Assembly: GCF_000306255.2 (NCBI RefSeq)
Contig: NZ_AKWY02000020.1
Coordinates: forward strand, 168,001 to 232,000
Length of the DNA: 64,000 nucleotides
Source of the DNA: Leptospira noguchii serovar Panama str. CZ214
GTDB lineage: Bacteria; Spirochaetota; Leptospiria; Leptospirales; Leptospiraceae
Direction of reading: 5' to 3'
The notes under the pieces: model-generated
Seen by the model: only the letters and a program-made list of their open reading frames with translations
Told to the model about the DNA's origin: nothing
Databases searched by the model: none
Translations under genes and position numbers: made by a program
Shown: in pieces, positions 23,192 to 39,513 of the stretch
Layout of the letters: each line of letters starts with the position of its first letter
How positions within the stretch are numbered: position 1 is the stretch's first letter

Positions 23192-23605
23192 TTAAAAAAC
23201 CTTTTTTAGGGTTTGTTTGATTTTTTCAGCGTCGTCTATCGCACCATTGGAAAGAGAACCGGCTCTTGCCATCAGATTGACCGCTCCGTCCATTCTTGCT
23301 TTTAATTCTTCTATCTTTTGAAGTTGTTCGTTTAAAAATACGATTTTAGAATCCAATTCCATTTCTCTTCTTTCTAGTAAGAGTTTAAAATTATCTAATT
23401 CTTGAATTTTCTTTCTGGTTTTTTTAGCCTCGCTGTCCACGTCTTTTCTATAATACTTTTCCAGTTCTTTTTCAGCTTGTAGATGGCGGTCCCTTTCCGC
23501 CTTAAATTCTTTTTTCATCAACTTCAATGCTTGTCTGTAGGCTTTATTGAAGATTCTTTGTTTTTGACGTCTTCTCAGACGAATCAATTTCATAATCCAG
23601 TTCAT
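23192..23605 (-). CDS. Coiled-coil protein of unknown function, 137 aa
   Basis: Highly charged (Lys/Arg/Glu-rich) and almost entirely helical. The basic N terminus (MNWIMKLIRLRRRQKQRIF) is followed by long heptad-like stretches (KELEKYYRKDVDSEAKKTRKKIQEL ... FLNEQLQKIEELKAR), indicating a coiled coil. No membrane span or signal peptide. Similar basic coiled-coil proteins can be nucleoid- or division-associated, but there is no specific evidence. It is divergent from the DUF883-like cassette starting at 23838. Confidence 0.6.
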   Translation of the reverse strand: MNWIMKLIRLRRRQKQRIFNKAYRQALKLMKKEFKAERDRHLQAEKELEKYYRKDVDSEAKKTRKKIQELDNFKLLLERREMELDSKIVFLNEQLQKIEELKARMDGAVNLMARAGSLSNGAIDDAEKIKQTLKKVF

Positions 23606-23837
23606 ACGCTTGTTCCATCATTTTTTGCAAAAAATTTTTCACCTTGAAACGTTTCGATCTTATATAAATTTTTTTTAGGATTTAATCATCGGAGACGTTT
23701 CATTTTTTCTTAGATGAATTTTTCCATCCTTTTTATTAGACCTCAAAATTCGAGAGAAAAAACCTACCTCCAAAACGGCGAAAGTAGTTGATTCCTCAAC
23801 GGAAAACTTAGAAAAAGAATCGGGAGGAAACAAAACA

Positions 23838-24116
23838 ATGGCATCCAAAACAGAAGATTTTAACGAGGAAGTAGAGTCTCTAAAAGACAAGGCAAAAAAA
23901 ATCACCGGAAAAGCCCGCGAAGAATATTTGGAACACGTATCCGATTTTAAAGAAAAAATCAAACAAATTTCGGGTGATACTTCCGAAAGGGCAAAACAAG
24001 TTATTGACGAAACCGGAGCTTATATCAAAGAAAACCCACAAAAGGCAGCGTTGATTGGCCTAGGAGTAGGACTTGGAATCGGACTACTTGTAGGAATGCT
24101 CATCCGCAGAAAATAA
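23838..24116 (+). CDS. ElaB/YqjD/DUF883-like membrane-anchored protein, 92 aa
   Basis: An amphipathic helical N-terminal part (about 1-68, [26 protein letters not shown]) is followed by the family's C-terminal glycine-rich membrane anchor [26 protein letters not shown]. Relatives in enterobacteria (ElaB, YqjD) attach to ribosomes and the inner membrane in stationary phase. GGGAGG about 10 bp upstream supports the ATG. It is the first gene of a three-gene cassette with a holin-X-like protein and a small acidic protein, a layout like yqjD-yqjE-yqjK. Confidence 0.82.
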   Translation: MASKTEDFNEEVESLKDKAKKITGKAREEYLEHVSDFKEKIKQISGDTSERAKQVIDETGAYIKENPQKAALIGLGVGLGIGLLVGMLIRRK

Positions 24117-24132
24117 AATATCGTTTCAATCA

Positions 24133-24512
<380 letters not shown>

Positions 24513-24516
<4 letters not shown>

Positions 24517-24773
24517 AAGAATTTCCGGATCTAAATCCATTTGAAGGAAGCGATCAATTTCTCGGAAAAAATCCTTCTGATATGAGTTTAGAAGAATTGA
24601 AACTCTATCTGCACATTCAAAAACTCAGAGTTCGTTTAGAATTTGAGAAATTTCAATCTTCAATTAATTATACAGGTATGGTTTTAGATGCACTTGAGAA
24701 GTTCGGGATAGGAGAATTTCTTCAGTCTTTTTTGAAGGTTCCGGATAACGTAGATCTTCCGGAGGACGTTTGA
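24513..24773 (+). CDS. Small soluble protein of the YqjDE-like cassette, 86 aa
   Basis: The start overlaps the previous stop (ATGA). The protein is acidic and helical (SLEELKLYLHIQKLRVRLEFEKF) with no membrane span; the C terminus is VPDNVDLPEDV. No known family. The position as third gene parallels yqjK in the enterobacterial yqjDEK operon, but no sequence similarity is claimed. Likely functions with its two membrane neighbours. Confidence 0.6.
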
Positions 24774-24781
24774 TTTTTTAA

Positions 24782-24873
24782 ATAGAATTTTTGAAAAAAC
24801 CCATATCTATAAACGATTTTTCCCATTTGTTTTAATGAAAAAACGGAAGAAAATTAATTTTTTAACAACTCTA
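24782..24873. repeat. Palindromic MITE-like repeat, degraded copy
   Basis: Starts TAGAATTTTTGAAAAAACCC and ends TAATTTTTTAACAACTCTA, 92 bp, immediately after the stop at 24773. Its stem can fold as a long hairpin and may serve as the transcription end of the cassette. Confidence 0.55.
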
Positions 24874-24960
24874 ATTTATTTCATAAGTATTTGAAACTAT
24901 TAGTGAACGATAAAGTCTGAAAATCATGCCGCCTATTATATAACTCATTAGAATCTTCGT

Positions 24961-25419
24961 ATGAATACTTTGACCGATATATTTTTGCAACAGATTGTAG
25001 AATTATTTTTTTATATCATTTTTGGAGGAATTTCCTTCGCAGTCGTTTTTATAGTAATCTCCCTTACCCTAACAGGATTCGCTTTTCTATTTCAATGGAG
25101 TAAGACTGATCTAATATTGAAATTACAAAACGTTTTCCGATTTTTATTTTTGCTTTTCGTAGTTGGTGCGTTAGGAAATTCTTTGTGGTATTTTTTTTTA
25201 AAAGAACAATTTTATCATGCCGCCGATGTGCTAACTTATTTTGTTCCTGTTATACCCTTTCATAGTCGATATATCGATTTTGAATGCGGAGGTTATTTAT
25301 TCAATGGAATACAAATGTGGCATCTAAGATTACTTTGGTTTGCCTGGGCTATTCCTTGTTACGGTATTGGTATATTCTTATTTTTAATCGACTATAAAAA
25401 ACGCTTAAAACAATCATAA
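24961..25419 (+). CDS. Uncharacterised four-span membrane protein, 152 aa
   Basis: Hydrophobic throughout, with about four spans: 12-40 (ELFFYIIFGGISFAVVFIVISLTL), a second near 45-75, a third near 95-110 and a last near 122-143 (LRLLWFAWAIPCYGIGIFLFLI). A central loop carries Cys-Gly-Gly and His residues (FHSRYIDFECGGYLF). No family recognised, and only a weak ribosome site. It stands alone between repeats. Confidence 0.55.
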   Translation: MNTLTDIFLQQIVELFFYIIFGGISFAVVFIVISLTLTGFAFLFQWSKTDLILKLQNVFRFLFLLFVVGALGNSLWYFFLKEQFYHAADVLTYFVPVIPFHSRYIDFECGGYLFNGIQMWHLRLLWFAWAIPCYGIGIFLFLIDYKKRLKQS

Positions 25420-26097
<678 letters not shown>

Positions 26098-26538
26098 ATG
26101 CATCCAGAATTACATATCAACTTTTTAGCGGTGTTAGTCGCGGTCGTTGTCAACTTTATCATAGGGTCCCTTTGGTACGGACCGATCTTTGGTAAGGTTT
26201 GGAGAAAGGAAATGAATATTCCTTTGGATTTCAAACCCGAACAAAAGGAAATATGGAAAGCGATGGGAATCATGGTAATCGGTTCGTTTTTCACCGCTTA
26301 TGTTTTGTTTTATACTACGAACGTATGGAGGGCCTCTTCTTGGAACGCGGGAGAAGACCAAGCCGCCTGGGTATACGGATTCTATTCCGGAATTTATACT
26401 TGGATCGGATTCTATCTTCCCGTTTTTCTCAATGTGGTCGCATTCGAAGGCAGATCTTGGAGATTTTTTTTCATCAGCGCTGGTTACAACTTGATTGCTC
26501 TCCAAGCGGTTGCGATGATTCTTTCTTATTGGAGATAA
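26098..26538 (+). CDS. DUF1761 membrane protein, 146 aa
   Basis: Four predicted spans beginning MHPELHINFLAVLVAVVVNFIIGSLWYGPIFGKVW, the DUF1761 N-terminal signature (asparagine, GxLWYGPLFG). Later spans are MVIGSFFTAYVLFYT, IYTWIGFYLPVFLNVVAF and NLIALQAVAMILSYW. Inner-membrane family of unknown function. AAGGAAG 10 bp upstream supports ATG 26098; the longer frame from TTG 26020 lacks a site. Monocistronic between repeat clusters. Confidence 0.88.
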   Translation: MHPELHINFLAVLVAVVVNFIIGSLWYGPIFGKVWRKEMNIPLDFKPEQKEIWKAMGIMVIGSFFTAYVLFYTTNVWRASSWNAGEDQAAWVYGFYSGIYTWIGFYLPVFLNVVAFEGRSWRFFFISAGYNLIALQAVAMILSYWR

Positions 26539-26767
26539 TTTCCGTTTTTCCTTGCATTTGTTTCAACTGTATTTTAAATAATTTGAATGTATTCTAGAAA
26601 TAAATATAAGGATTTCGATTTTTCAGAACCAGACTGAAAAAATTCTCCAAACAATTTTTACTACAACACCTTTGTCGGAGTTAAAACAAATATTCATTCG
26701 ACTTTATCTTTTTACTTACGGACTTTTTAATTGTGTTTTCCAAGAACCAAAGTTTAAGACAGTTAAA

Positions 26768-26920
26768 ATAACGCGAAAGGGATCGATGCAAGGTAAATAA
26801 ATTGAAACTAAAGTCGATTCTTGTATCCTATTTCCTATATACAATTTATTTACCAGAGCGGAGAGCCCGGTCCGGCTTGCCTTAGGCAAGCCGGATTCGC
26901 CCAGATTTTCTTAGACCGAA
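26768..26920. repeat. ATAACGCGAAAGGGATC repeat family, copy 3
   Basis: About 153 bp with the same order as copies 1 and 2; the central hairpin is CGGCTTGCC TTA GGCAAGCCG, a perfect 9-bp stem with a 3-nt loop. It ends CTTAGACCGAACTTACGTTAA. Confidence 0.8.
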
Positions 26921-26925
26921 CTTAC

Positions 26926-27038
26926 GTTAAAATATTAGAGTTGTTGAAAATTTCATAGTGACGATCAATAAAACTACTTCAATCGACCATTTCCATGAAG
27001 CAGAAACTTAAGTGGCGATTCATTTTTCAACAACTCTA
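26926..27038. repeat. Palindromic MITE-like repeat, well preserved copy
   Basis: 113 bp from TAGAGTTGTTGAAAATTTC to CATTTTTCAACAACTCTA. The interior (GATCAATAAAACTACTTCAA, then CATTTCCATGAAGCAG) matches other copies. It lies 6 bp from the neighbouring repeat of the other family. Confidence 0.8.
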
Positions 27039-27142
27039 CTGATAACCATTGTAAATGGCTATAATCCTTTAAGAAATCGTAAGATGATTTATATAAGAAT
27101 CTATATATTAAGTTTTCCCAATAATCAAAAGCGCGGGCAATT

Positions 27143-27549
27143 TTATGGGACAACGCCTATTCGGATTAAATATTCATTAAATTCTTTATAGTTTTTCAAC
27201 TTAAACCATGGCTCTAATTGATAATTGAGATGTGCAAAATTACCTTCACGAGTATCATAAAGCCACCTACCACTATAAACTCTACGATGATCGTCATCTA
27301 CTTCAATGTCAATATTGTGTGTCCAATTTCTCCCAAAGTCTTGAGGTATTTCAGTAACAGTCTCAAGAAACATCAATTGACTTTTAAATTCTGCAATTTC
27401 AGATTCCGTTTTTATGTTCTTAAGAAATTCAAATTGAGAATTACGAAATATTACTGATTTGATATTGGCATGTTGAAAATCAAAAGGTTTTCGATTTTGT
27501 AAGCAACAACTTAAAAATAAGGAAGATAAAATTAAAGGAATCTTCAGTT

Positions 27550-27553
<4 letters not shown>
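27143..27553 (-). CDS. Putative small lipoprotein, 136 aa
   Basis: A basic start and hydrophobic stretch end in the lipobox LFLSCC ([19 protein letters not shown]), so it is probably lipidated at Cys16 or Cys17 and exported. The mature part is mixed alpha/beta with no recognised domain ([19 protein letters not shown]). It starts with TTG overlapping the pyruvate kinase stop (TTGA), with GGAAG upstream, so it is coupled to pyk as the last gene of a minus-strand operon. Function unknown. Confidence 0.65.
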
Positions 27554-29010
<1,457 letters not shown>

Positions 29011-29048
29011 GTAATACCTTTATTCGGGAGAGCGCAACTTAGGACAAT

Positions 29049-31010
<1,962 letters not shown>

Positions 31011-31017
31011 GGAATGA

Positions 31018-32072
<1,055 letters not shown>

Positions 32073-32123
32073 AAATAAAATGAAACGCCTCTCAAACTGT
32101 AATTCGCCGAATACGGCTATAGA

Positions 32124-33716
32124 TCATGGTTTTAAAAGATTACTACTCTGTCTTTCAGAAATTTTGACGAATTCATTCGCATAAATCGAACTCATTTTCA
32201 TCATACCCGGAAACGTAAAATGATGATAGTCACTAAAATCCTGCATGGACAGAGAATCTTTTAAATCGCTAAAAAAAACCAAATCCCCCGAAAGTCCTTT
32301 TAAAAATAAAAGATGATCTTGATACCAATTAGATTTTACGTACCAATCTAAACTGATCGGATTTTCAGGATTGTTTACGATCCAAAGAGGGATTTTTTTT
32401 TCTTTTAAAAAGCCGGAAATTTTCTGCAAATATTGGAAGTGTAACACTGGAACAAAATTCTCTTCTTTAATTCTAAGTTTCGCATCCTTGAGCGCAATCA
32501 AATAGCCGATCCCGGGTCTTTGATCAAAATCTTCAAGCAATCTAAAATTAAAGTATTTAGAATATTCTAGATCACTCATATATAAATAACGAATATCCTC
32601 GAGCCTTTCCTCTCTGGTATACTGCATACCGTTTTTAGGAATCTCGGTTCCAAAAGTTTGTTGAAGCCTAACCCCCAGCCGGTCGTAATTCCAGTCCTTG
32701 TTTTCTCCTAACGCAAAAAAGGGAATCCAGGTGGAAGAAAGTTCCGCAGTAATAAGTAAATCTGGACTTTCAACCACAAAGGAATTGTCCAAAAGGATTT
32801 TCTTCCAACCAGGTTCTGCAAAAGAAAAAGACTGAATTATATTCTTTTTTTTGAATGTAATTTTCAAAGGACCAGACGTAAGAATTTCAGGTACAATCTG
32901 AACCCAAAAACCCTCCGTTTTCATCTTTTTCGTAAGGATAAAAGAGAATTTCTTACCGGTCCAACCCAGAGAAGTTACTCTTTCCGGAATTTGAACTCCA
33001 TTGTATCCGTGATAGCTAGTATTTCTACCATAACGGTGATCATAAAGAGAACGAAGATTTTTCCAAAAAACATCTTTGTAACGATAAAAACCAAAAAGAA
33101 ACGCGGAAACGTATTCGCTGGTTTTTGCAAATCCAAGTTCCGAAAAGAATTCGATCGCAGTTTCTAAAGGAAAGATAAATCTAGATTGAGGAGCTTCAAA
33201 AAAATCGAGCGCGTCCAAAAGCAAAATTTTTGAATCGATCGTTTCGTTTTTATATTCTGGGTTTAGAGAATACGCACGATGTAATCTCCAGTCGATAAAG
33301 TTAATCGGAAAAATTACAAAATCCGGTTTTAACTCCGCGATCTTTTGGCGACAAAGCCAAGCGTCCAAAGGAGTCATTCCAGCATAGGAAAGAAATTCTA
33401 CTTCTACATTTTTACCGGATCTTTTGAAAATATCTTTCTCAAAAGATTTTCGATCGAAAGAATAATGAGCGATACTAGAACCTATAATTAGGATTCTATA
33501 ATTTCTTTTTTGTTTTTCTTGAAGAGAAAAATATTCGTATAAAAAATTATAGAAGTGATTGGAACTCCAAGGAGATTCGTTCGGAACTTTCCAAATCAAA
33601 ACCCGAAAGAAAAAAAAATCTAAAAGAAATAAAATTAAAAATCCAACGATTAAAATCAATCCGTGATTGGTTCGTTTGGATGTCGTTTTAAAAACTGTAT
33701 TTTTTATCAAATCCAA
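32124..33716 (-). CDS. Membrane-anchored SGNH-like (DUF1574-type) protein, 530 aa
   Basis: One N-terminal membrane span (about 18-40, [24 protein letters not shown]) is followed by an SGNH-hydrolase-like domain: block I is [13 protein letters not shown] and the closing catalytic Asp-x-x-His may be in DYHHFTFPG near residue 510. This architecture belongs to partner proteins of MBOAT O-acyltransferases (AlgJ/AlgX-like or DUF1574), which move acyl groups onto exported polysaccharide. The MBOAT gene at 35758-37206 is the likely partner. It starts with TTG, preceded by AGGAAG. First gene of the run leading to asd and pyk. Confidence 0.75.
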   Translation of the reverse strand: MDLIKNTVFKTTSKRTNHGLILIVGFLILFLLDFFFFRVLIWKVPNESPWSSNHFYNFLYEYFSLQEKQKRNYRILIIGSSIAHYSFDRKSFEKDIFKRSGKNVEVEFLSYAGMTPLDAWLCRQKIAELKPDFVIFPINFIDWRLHRAYSLNPEYKNETIDSKILLLDALDFFEAPQSRFIFPLETAIEFFSELGFAKTSEYVSAFLFGFYRYKDVFWKNLRSLYDHRYGRNTSYHGYNGVQIPERVTSLGWTGKKFSFILTKKMKTEGFWVQIVPEILTSGPLKITFKKKNIIQSFSFAEPGWKKILLDNSFVVESPDLLITAELSSTWIPFFALGENKDWNYDRLGVRLQQTFGTEIPKNGMQYTREERLEDIRYLYMSDLEYSKYFNFRLLEDFDQRPGIGYLIALKDAKLRIKEENFVPVLHFQYLQKISGFLKEKKIPLWIVNNPENPISLDWYVKSNWYQDHLLFLKGLSGDLVFFSDLKDSLSMQDFSDYHHFTFPGMMKMSSIYANEFVKISERQSSNLLKP

Positions 33717-34218
33717 AGTATAACTTCCTTTTTATAAAAAATCCTAAAAATCTCTACGTAAAAGTGTTGTTTGGCGACCTTCATCATAAAGTGAAAACGT
33801 ATTTCGACCCATAAAGAGACATTCTGCTTAAGTTATTGAAAAACGAATTCTCCCTCTTCATACTGTTTCATGAAATGGTCGATTGAAGCAATTTTGTTAA
33901 TCGCTGCTATAGAATTTTTCAAAACTATAGCAGTGTCAAACACAACAGATCGGAATATTCTATTTAGCTCAAAGATCCAATCGATTCCGCATTGGCCTCA
34001 CATCACTTTATAGAATTTTACTGCTCGGAACTATAATAGATCCCGACATTTTTCGCTTAAATAAGGTTTTGCGATAAAAATTTAAAATACTCAATTTTTA
34101 GAGATCGATAAAACAACAAATTCTTAAAATCAAACTTTATGTCCAGGAACTTCTTTTTAGCTTTACCCTTGACTCGAAAAGAAATTCGTTTTACAAATCG
34201 AGTTTACTTTTTAACAGA
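33717..34218. other. Divergent intergenic region
   Basis: 500 bp between divergently transcribed genes (SGNH gene on minus, membrane protein on plus). It contains a degraded MITE-like repeat (33831-33930) and presumably promoters on both sides, none strong enough to call. Confidence 0.4.
33831..33930. repeat. Palindromic MITE-like repeat, degraded reverse-oriented copy
   Basis: AGTTATTGAAAAACGAATTC at the left, the interior GATTGAAGCAATTTTGTTAA (reverse complement of the family core), and GAATTTTTCAAAACTATA at the right. Confidence 0.6.
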
Positions 34219-35757
<1,539 letters not shown>

Positions 35758-35787
<30 letters not shown>

Positions 35788-37206
35788 TTCCGCGGTTAAG
35801 ACCACAGCAATCATAAAACCTAAAACGCTCGCAAAAGCAAATAAAACCCAAGACAGATTTTCTCTAAAATTGGAAAAAGCCCCGTATAACTCCTCTTTTT
35901 TTCCAATCCAAGTAGCCAAAAACACAAAGAACAAAATTATTAAAAACTGATTCTGCATTGTATAAGTCGGCTCGATACCGCCATGAAATGAAAATAAAGT
36001 TTTCAAAAGTCCAATCGATCCAGAAAAAGTTTTCGATCTAAAAAAAATCCAGATCAAACAAACTGAAAATATTACAAAAATATGATATACTAATTTAATG
36101 CCGCGGCTTAAAAAAGAATTTTCTTTCCAAGAAAGATTGATCGAGTCTTGGACACATTTTTCCAAAATAAGAAAAAACCCATGCAAAAAACCCCAGACTA
36201 CAAAATTCCAACTTGCCCCGTGCCAAAGTCCGCCCAAAATCATAGTAATCAAAAGATTTCGATACGTAATAAAATTCGAAATACGATTTCCTCCGAGAGG
36301 GATGTAAAGATATTCCCTAAGCCAACCGGAAAGAGAAATATGCCACCTTCTCCAAAAATCTGAAAAGCTCATAGCAGTGTAAGGAAGTCTAAAATTCTCA
36401 GGTAAACGAACACCTAAAAGAAGAGCTGAGCCAATCGCGATGTCCGTATAACCCGAAAAATCGCAGTAGATCTGAATGGAATAAGAAACAACCCCCATCC
36501 AAGCAAAAAGGGTCGAAACCGATTCCGGAAATTGATAAACGAAGTCGGAAATAGTAGAAATTCTATCCGCAATCACAGTCTTCTTTACAAGACCCGAAAG
36601 AATCAACCAAAGTCCTTCTCGAATGGGAACGTATTTCCAAGAGAACATATTTTGCAAAGCGGGTAAAAGGGTTCTCGCGGAAACGATCGGACCAGCGACA
36701 AGCTGAGGGAAAAAGGAAAGAAACAACGCATAACGGAAAAAATTTTTTTCCGCCGGAATCTGTTTTCTATAAACATCTATAGAATAACTTAGCGATTGAA
36801 ACGTATAAAATGAAATCCCAACCGGTAAAATTACCTTCAAACTCGGTGCGGAAAAATCCCAACCTAAAGAATGAAACAAAATCAAAAACGAATCTGTAAA
36901 AAAATGAAAGTATTTAAAAAAACCTAAAACAGAAAGATTTCCAAATAAGGAAAGAACGAGAAGAAGTTTCCGCTTTGAAAGTGTTTTTTGAAAATTCAAA
37001 GCCATTCCCACGGAATAATCTAAAACCGTAGTAAAAAGAATTAAAATTCCAAATCGATAGTCCCAAGAAAAATAAAAAAAATAACTAACACAAAGTAAAA
37101 AATAAAGAACAATCGATTTTTTTTTCAGAAAGGTCCAAGTAAGAATCCATCGAATACAACAAACGATTACAAAAAAAAGAAAGTATTGCGGAGTAGTAAA
37201 ATTCAT
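35758..37206 (-). CDS. MBOAT family O-acyltransferase (AlgI/DltB-like), 482 aa
   Basis: About ten to twelve membrane spans. The MBOAT core is clear: [28 protein letters not shown] and [14 protein letters not shown], whose His is the catalytic residue of the family. AlgI/DltB relatives transfer acetyl or D-alanyl groups across the membrane to exported polymers; in Leptospira the polymer could be O-antigen or another glycan (inference). The length and order match AlgI (about 480-520 aa). ATG start. The likely SGNH partner lies 2 kb downstream on the same strand, separated by an oppositely oriented gene. Confidence 0.92.
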
Positions 37207-37321
37207 CTAAAAATCGTATCCAAAATTCGGGTAAAACAAAAAATTTTCAGCCGTTTTTCAACAGTTCCGACATTTTACGATTTGGCCAACACTACATTTT
37301 ATGCAGCGCCCGAAGTAATAA

Positions 37322-37413
37322 TAGAAGTTGTTGAAAAATTCCATAGTGGTGATTAACAAAACTGCCTCAATCTACCGTTTCCATGAAACAGATGGAGAAT
37401 TAATTTTCAAAAA
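37322..37413. repeat. Palindromic MITE-like repeat, copy with truncated right end
   Basis: TAGAAGTTGTTGAAAAATTC at the left, then GATTAACAAAACTGCCTCAA and CCGTTTCCATGAAACAGATG, ending GAATTAATTTTCAAAAATGG where the terminal repeat has been lost. Confidence 0.7.
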
Positions 37414-38228
37414 TGGCTTACATTTTATTCTCTAATTTCTACAATTAAAAATATGATCTCGCATTCTTTTTTACTTTTTCCCTGTATAAATAACTTTTCT
37501 AAAAGAAAGTTCCTACACCATAATTCTTGTTATTTTACGCGAATTTGTGGAGAAAATTTTGGCGAATAAAAACTCAATATTGATTCCTAAATACCGGCAT
37601 TCTTGATTTGACAGAGCCAAGAAAACCAGTACGGCAACACGGACTCACTTCTTTAAGGTTCGTTTGGAGAACCACAACATAATCATTCACTTCGTATTGA
37701 TTATAGAGAACTTTTATTTTTTAATATGTTACCCATAAAATTCATAATTATTTTAATCTTTTATTTTAGATTATTTTTAATCCATTATTATAAATAATAT
37801 TTAAGCGCGCAATAGGGGCCTATGTATTTATTTGCTTTCCAAATTAGAGATTTTGTGTACAAAATTTATGACGGCCGCAAAAACGGTAATTTGAATTTTT
37901 TAGAGACTCTGTATTTATTAAAATAGTGCAAATCTATCGCTAAAAAATTATTTAAAAGAATATGCGTCGTTATCAATTTTAAAATTTGTTTGCAAAATTG
38001 TACTTTTTCAGAGCAGTCCCCGCATTTAGAAATCAAGCTATAGCATTTTCATGTCTAAATTTTCAGAAAACGGATCATAGCTAACTTAAATTACATTTCA
38101 AAATCAATATTCGCTTCAGAATTCGAGCAGCATAAGCAGCAGGATCGCTTTATTTTAATCATTAAGCTTATTTTTATTTAATTTAAGTAGATTATTTTTA
38201 ATCAAATATATGACCTTTAAATAATCAC

Positions 38229-38442
38229 TATATAGTCCATTTATTTGCAACTCCGCAATTCGGGCAAATTGCTGAAATTTCGGCTTTTACTCTTCGACCT
38301 TTTGGAGTTTCTATTTTTCCAATCGCTACAAATTCAAAATTCACCCTTCTGGGACATAATGTCCCGCTCCGTACTTAGCAGAGCCTTCTATCATATATGA
38401 ACAGGCGTGACATTTTACCCGCAATTTAATTACTTCAGCCAT
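38229..38442 (-). pseudogene. Frameshifted small zinc-ribbon-like (CxxC...CxxC) protein
   Basis: Reading from ATG 38442, 33 codons give MAEVIKLRVKCHACSYMIEG and on to a TGA at 38341-38343. In another frame the sequence continues directly as NFEFVAIGKIETPKGRRVKA ... ICPNCGVANKWTI and stops at 38229. Joined by one inserted base, the two halves form a about 70-aa protein with paired CxxC motifs (CHAC and CPNC), typical of a zinc ribbon. I read this as one gene broken by a single-base loss. It could alternatively be two tiny genes or a sequencing error. Confidence 0.5.
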
Positions 38443-39068
38443 AGCTTTTGGCTTCTATTCTCCTAAATGTAGACGTTTCGTAAACTTATTTTCTGCCCTT
38501 TTTACATTCATATGAATTCTCATTACTCATGACAAGCTGGCATGGTTTCACATGTTCACGGTCTTGGTAGCACCGGGGCTTTAGACAAGATGCAGAATAC
38601 GAAGCTTTATTTAGAACTGCCCATAAGTGGGCTTTAACAGTTCTCATTATTAGGGCGCTTATAGCTTTGCCTTTTATTTGCTTAAAATTCCGAATTATCG
38701 AAAAATTTTAGAACTGTCCCTACTATTTTCTATTCATTTGCTCATTTTTGGTCATTTATTTAGGTGGCACACCCATTTCTCTTCTTCTTGCTTACTTGAG
38801 CTATTCGCAAAAATACCAAAAAACGGACTAAAAGATTTTATACTCCTCTATTAAATTATTAATTTTTCAAAAATATATCTTTTAAAGGTACCAATTGTTA
38901 TGTCTTTTTCACATATAGCACTATTCTTTATGTCGTTTACACTATGTGCTTATTTTTAGGCATTTATTTATTTGCCCATTAGCTGCCTCTTTTTATAGAA
39001 GGTCCTCTTTTATGACAAGTTTTTCGACACACAGTGACGATTATTCGACATTTAAATTTTTATTTTTT

Positions 39069-39096
39069 GTCCTGTGGTCAGCACAGGGACTTTTTA
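39069..39096 (+). terminator. Plus-strand terminator-like hairpin
   Basis: GTC-CTGTG (39069-39076) pairs with CACAG-GGAC (39082-39090) with one bulged G, followed by TTTTT on the plus strand. The minus strand would show A after the stem, so it is oriented to stop transcripts coming from the gene-free region. Confidence 0.45.
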
Positions 39097-39465
39097 ATGT
39101 TTTAAGGCTTTTTTAGAAGGTGTTTTTAATAAATCAGTTGTTGATGTCTGTATTTGTTTTTCAGAAGATTTAGAATTATTTACCGGTGAATCAAAATTTG
39201 TATCGATACCTTGTTTTTTATTTCTTTTAACCATATATACAAAATGTCGAATATACTGTCCGTAGGGCTCGGGTAACGTCTTTGGATCAAAGTCTAACGG
39301 ATTATCCAAAAGAGATTTTACAACTACTTGGCTTAGATCTTCTTTACTGGTCATCATAATCGTTTCTAAACGTCTGCAAATCTCATAATCATTTACTTCA
39401 AGAGACATCTTTTTCATCGCATTTAACAATTTTTGAAAAGAAGATCGTTTCACTTTGGAAGCCAT
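39094..39465 (-). CDS. Uncharacterised basic protein, 123 aa
   Basis: The first about 85 residues form a helical domain (SSFQKLLNAMKKMSLEVNDYEICRRLETIM ... LPEPYGQYIRHFVYMVKRNKKQ), followed by a Ser/Thr/Lys-rich disordered tail. No family recognised. I use ATG 39465 rather than TTG 39471. It is the last of four minus-strand genes leading away from the partition locus (39.1-42.9 kb). Its place next to parA-parB-rep suggests, but does not show, a replicon-related role. Confidence 0.6.
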   Translation of the reverse strand: MASKVKRSSFQKLLNAMKKMSLEVNDYEICRRLETIMMTSKEDLSQVVVKSLLDNPLDFDPKTLPEPYGQYIRHFVYMVKRNKKQGIDTNFDSPVNNSKSSEKQIQTSTTDLLKTPSKKALKH

Positions 39466-39513
39466 AAACAAAGATTTTCAACTGCGGCTTGAAAAACAAA
39501 CAAATTTAGAATT

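Larger units (their letters stand above)
26539..27142. other. Repeat-filled intergenic region
   Basis: About 600 bp between the DUF1761 gene and the convergent lipoprotein gene, carrying back-to-back repeats of two families (26768-26920 and 26926-27038). No coding frame is supported. Confidence 0.5.
37207..39093. other. 1.9-kb region without intact genes
   Basis: The longest gene-free stretch in the window. It holds a MITE-like repeat (37322-37413), a broken small CxxC protein frame on the minus strand (38229-38442), a hairpin-rich segment near 38614-38643 (GAACTG...CAGTTC enclosing GCCCA-TAAG-TGGGC), and a plus-strand terminator-like hairpin at 39069-39096. Base composition is locally T-rich on the plus strand in 38.7-39.1 kb. 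It flanks the replication/partition gene cluster and looks like a decaying or structural region. Confidence 0.5.

Noticed and set aside
23675..23962. Minus-strand 95-codon frame
   Set aside because: Antisense to the DUF883-like gene whose ribosome site and family match are convincing.
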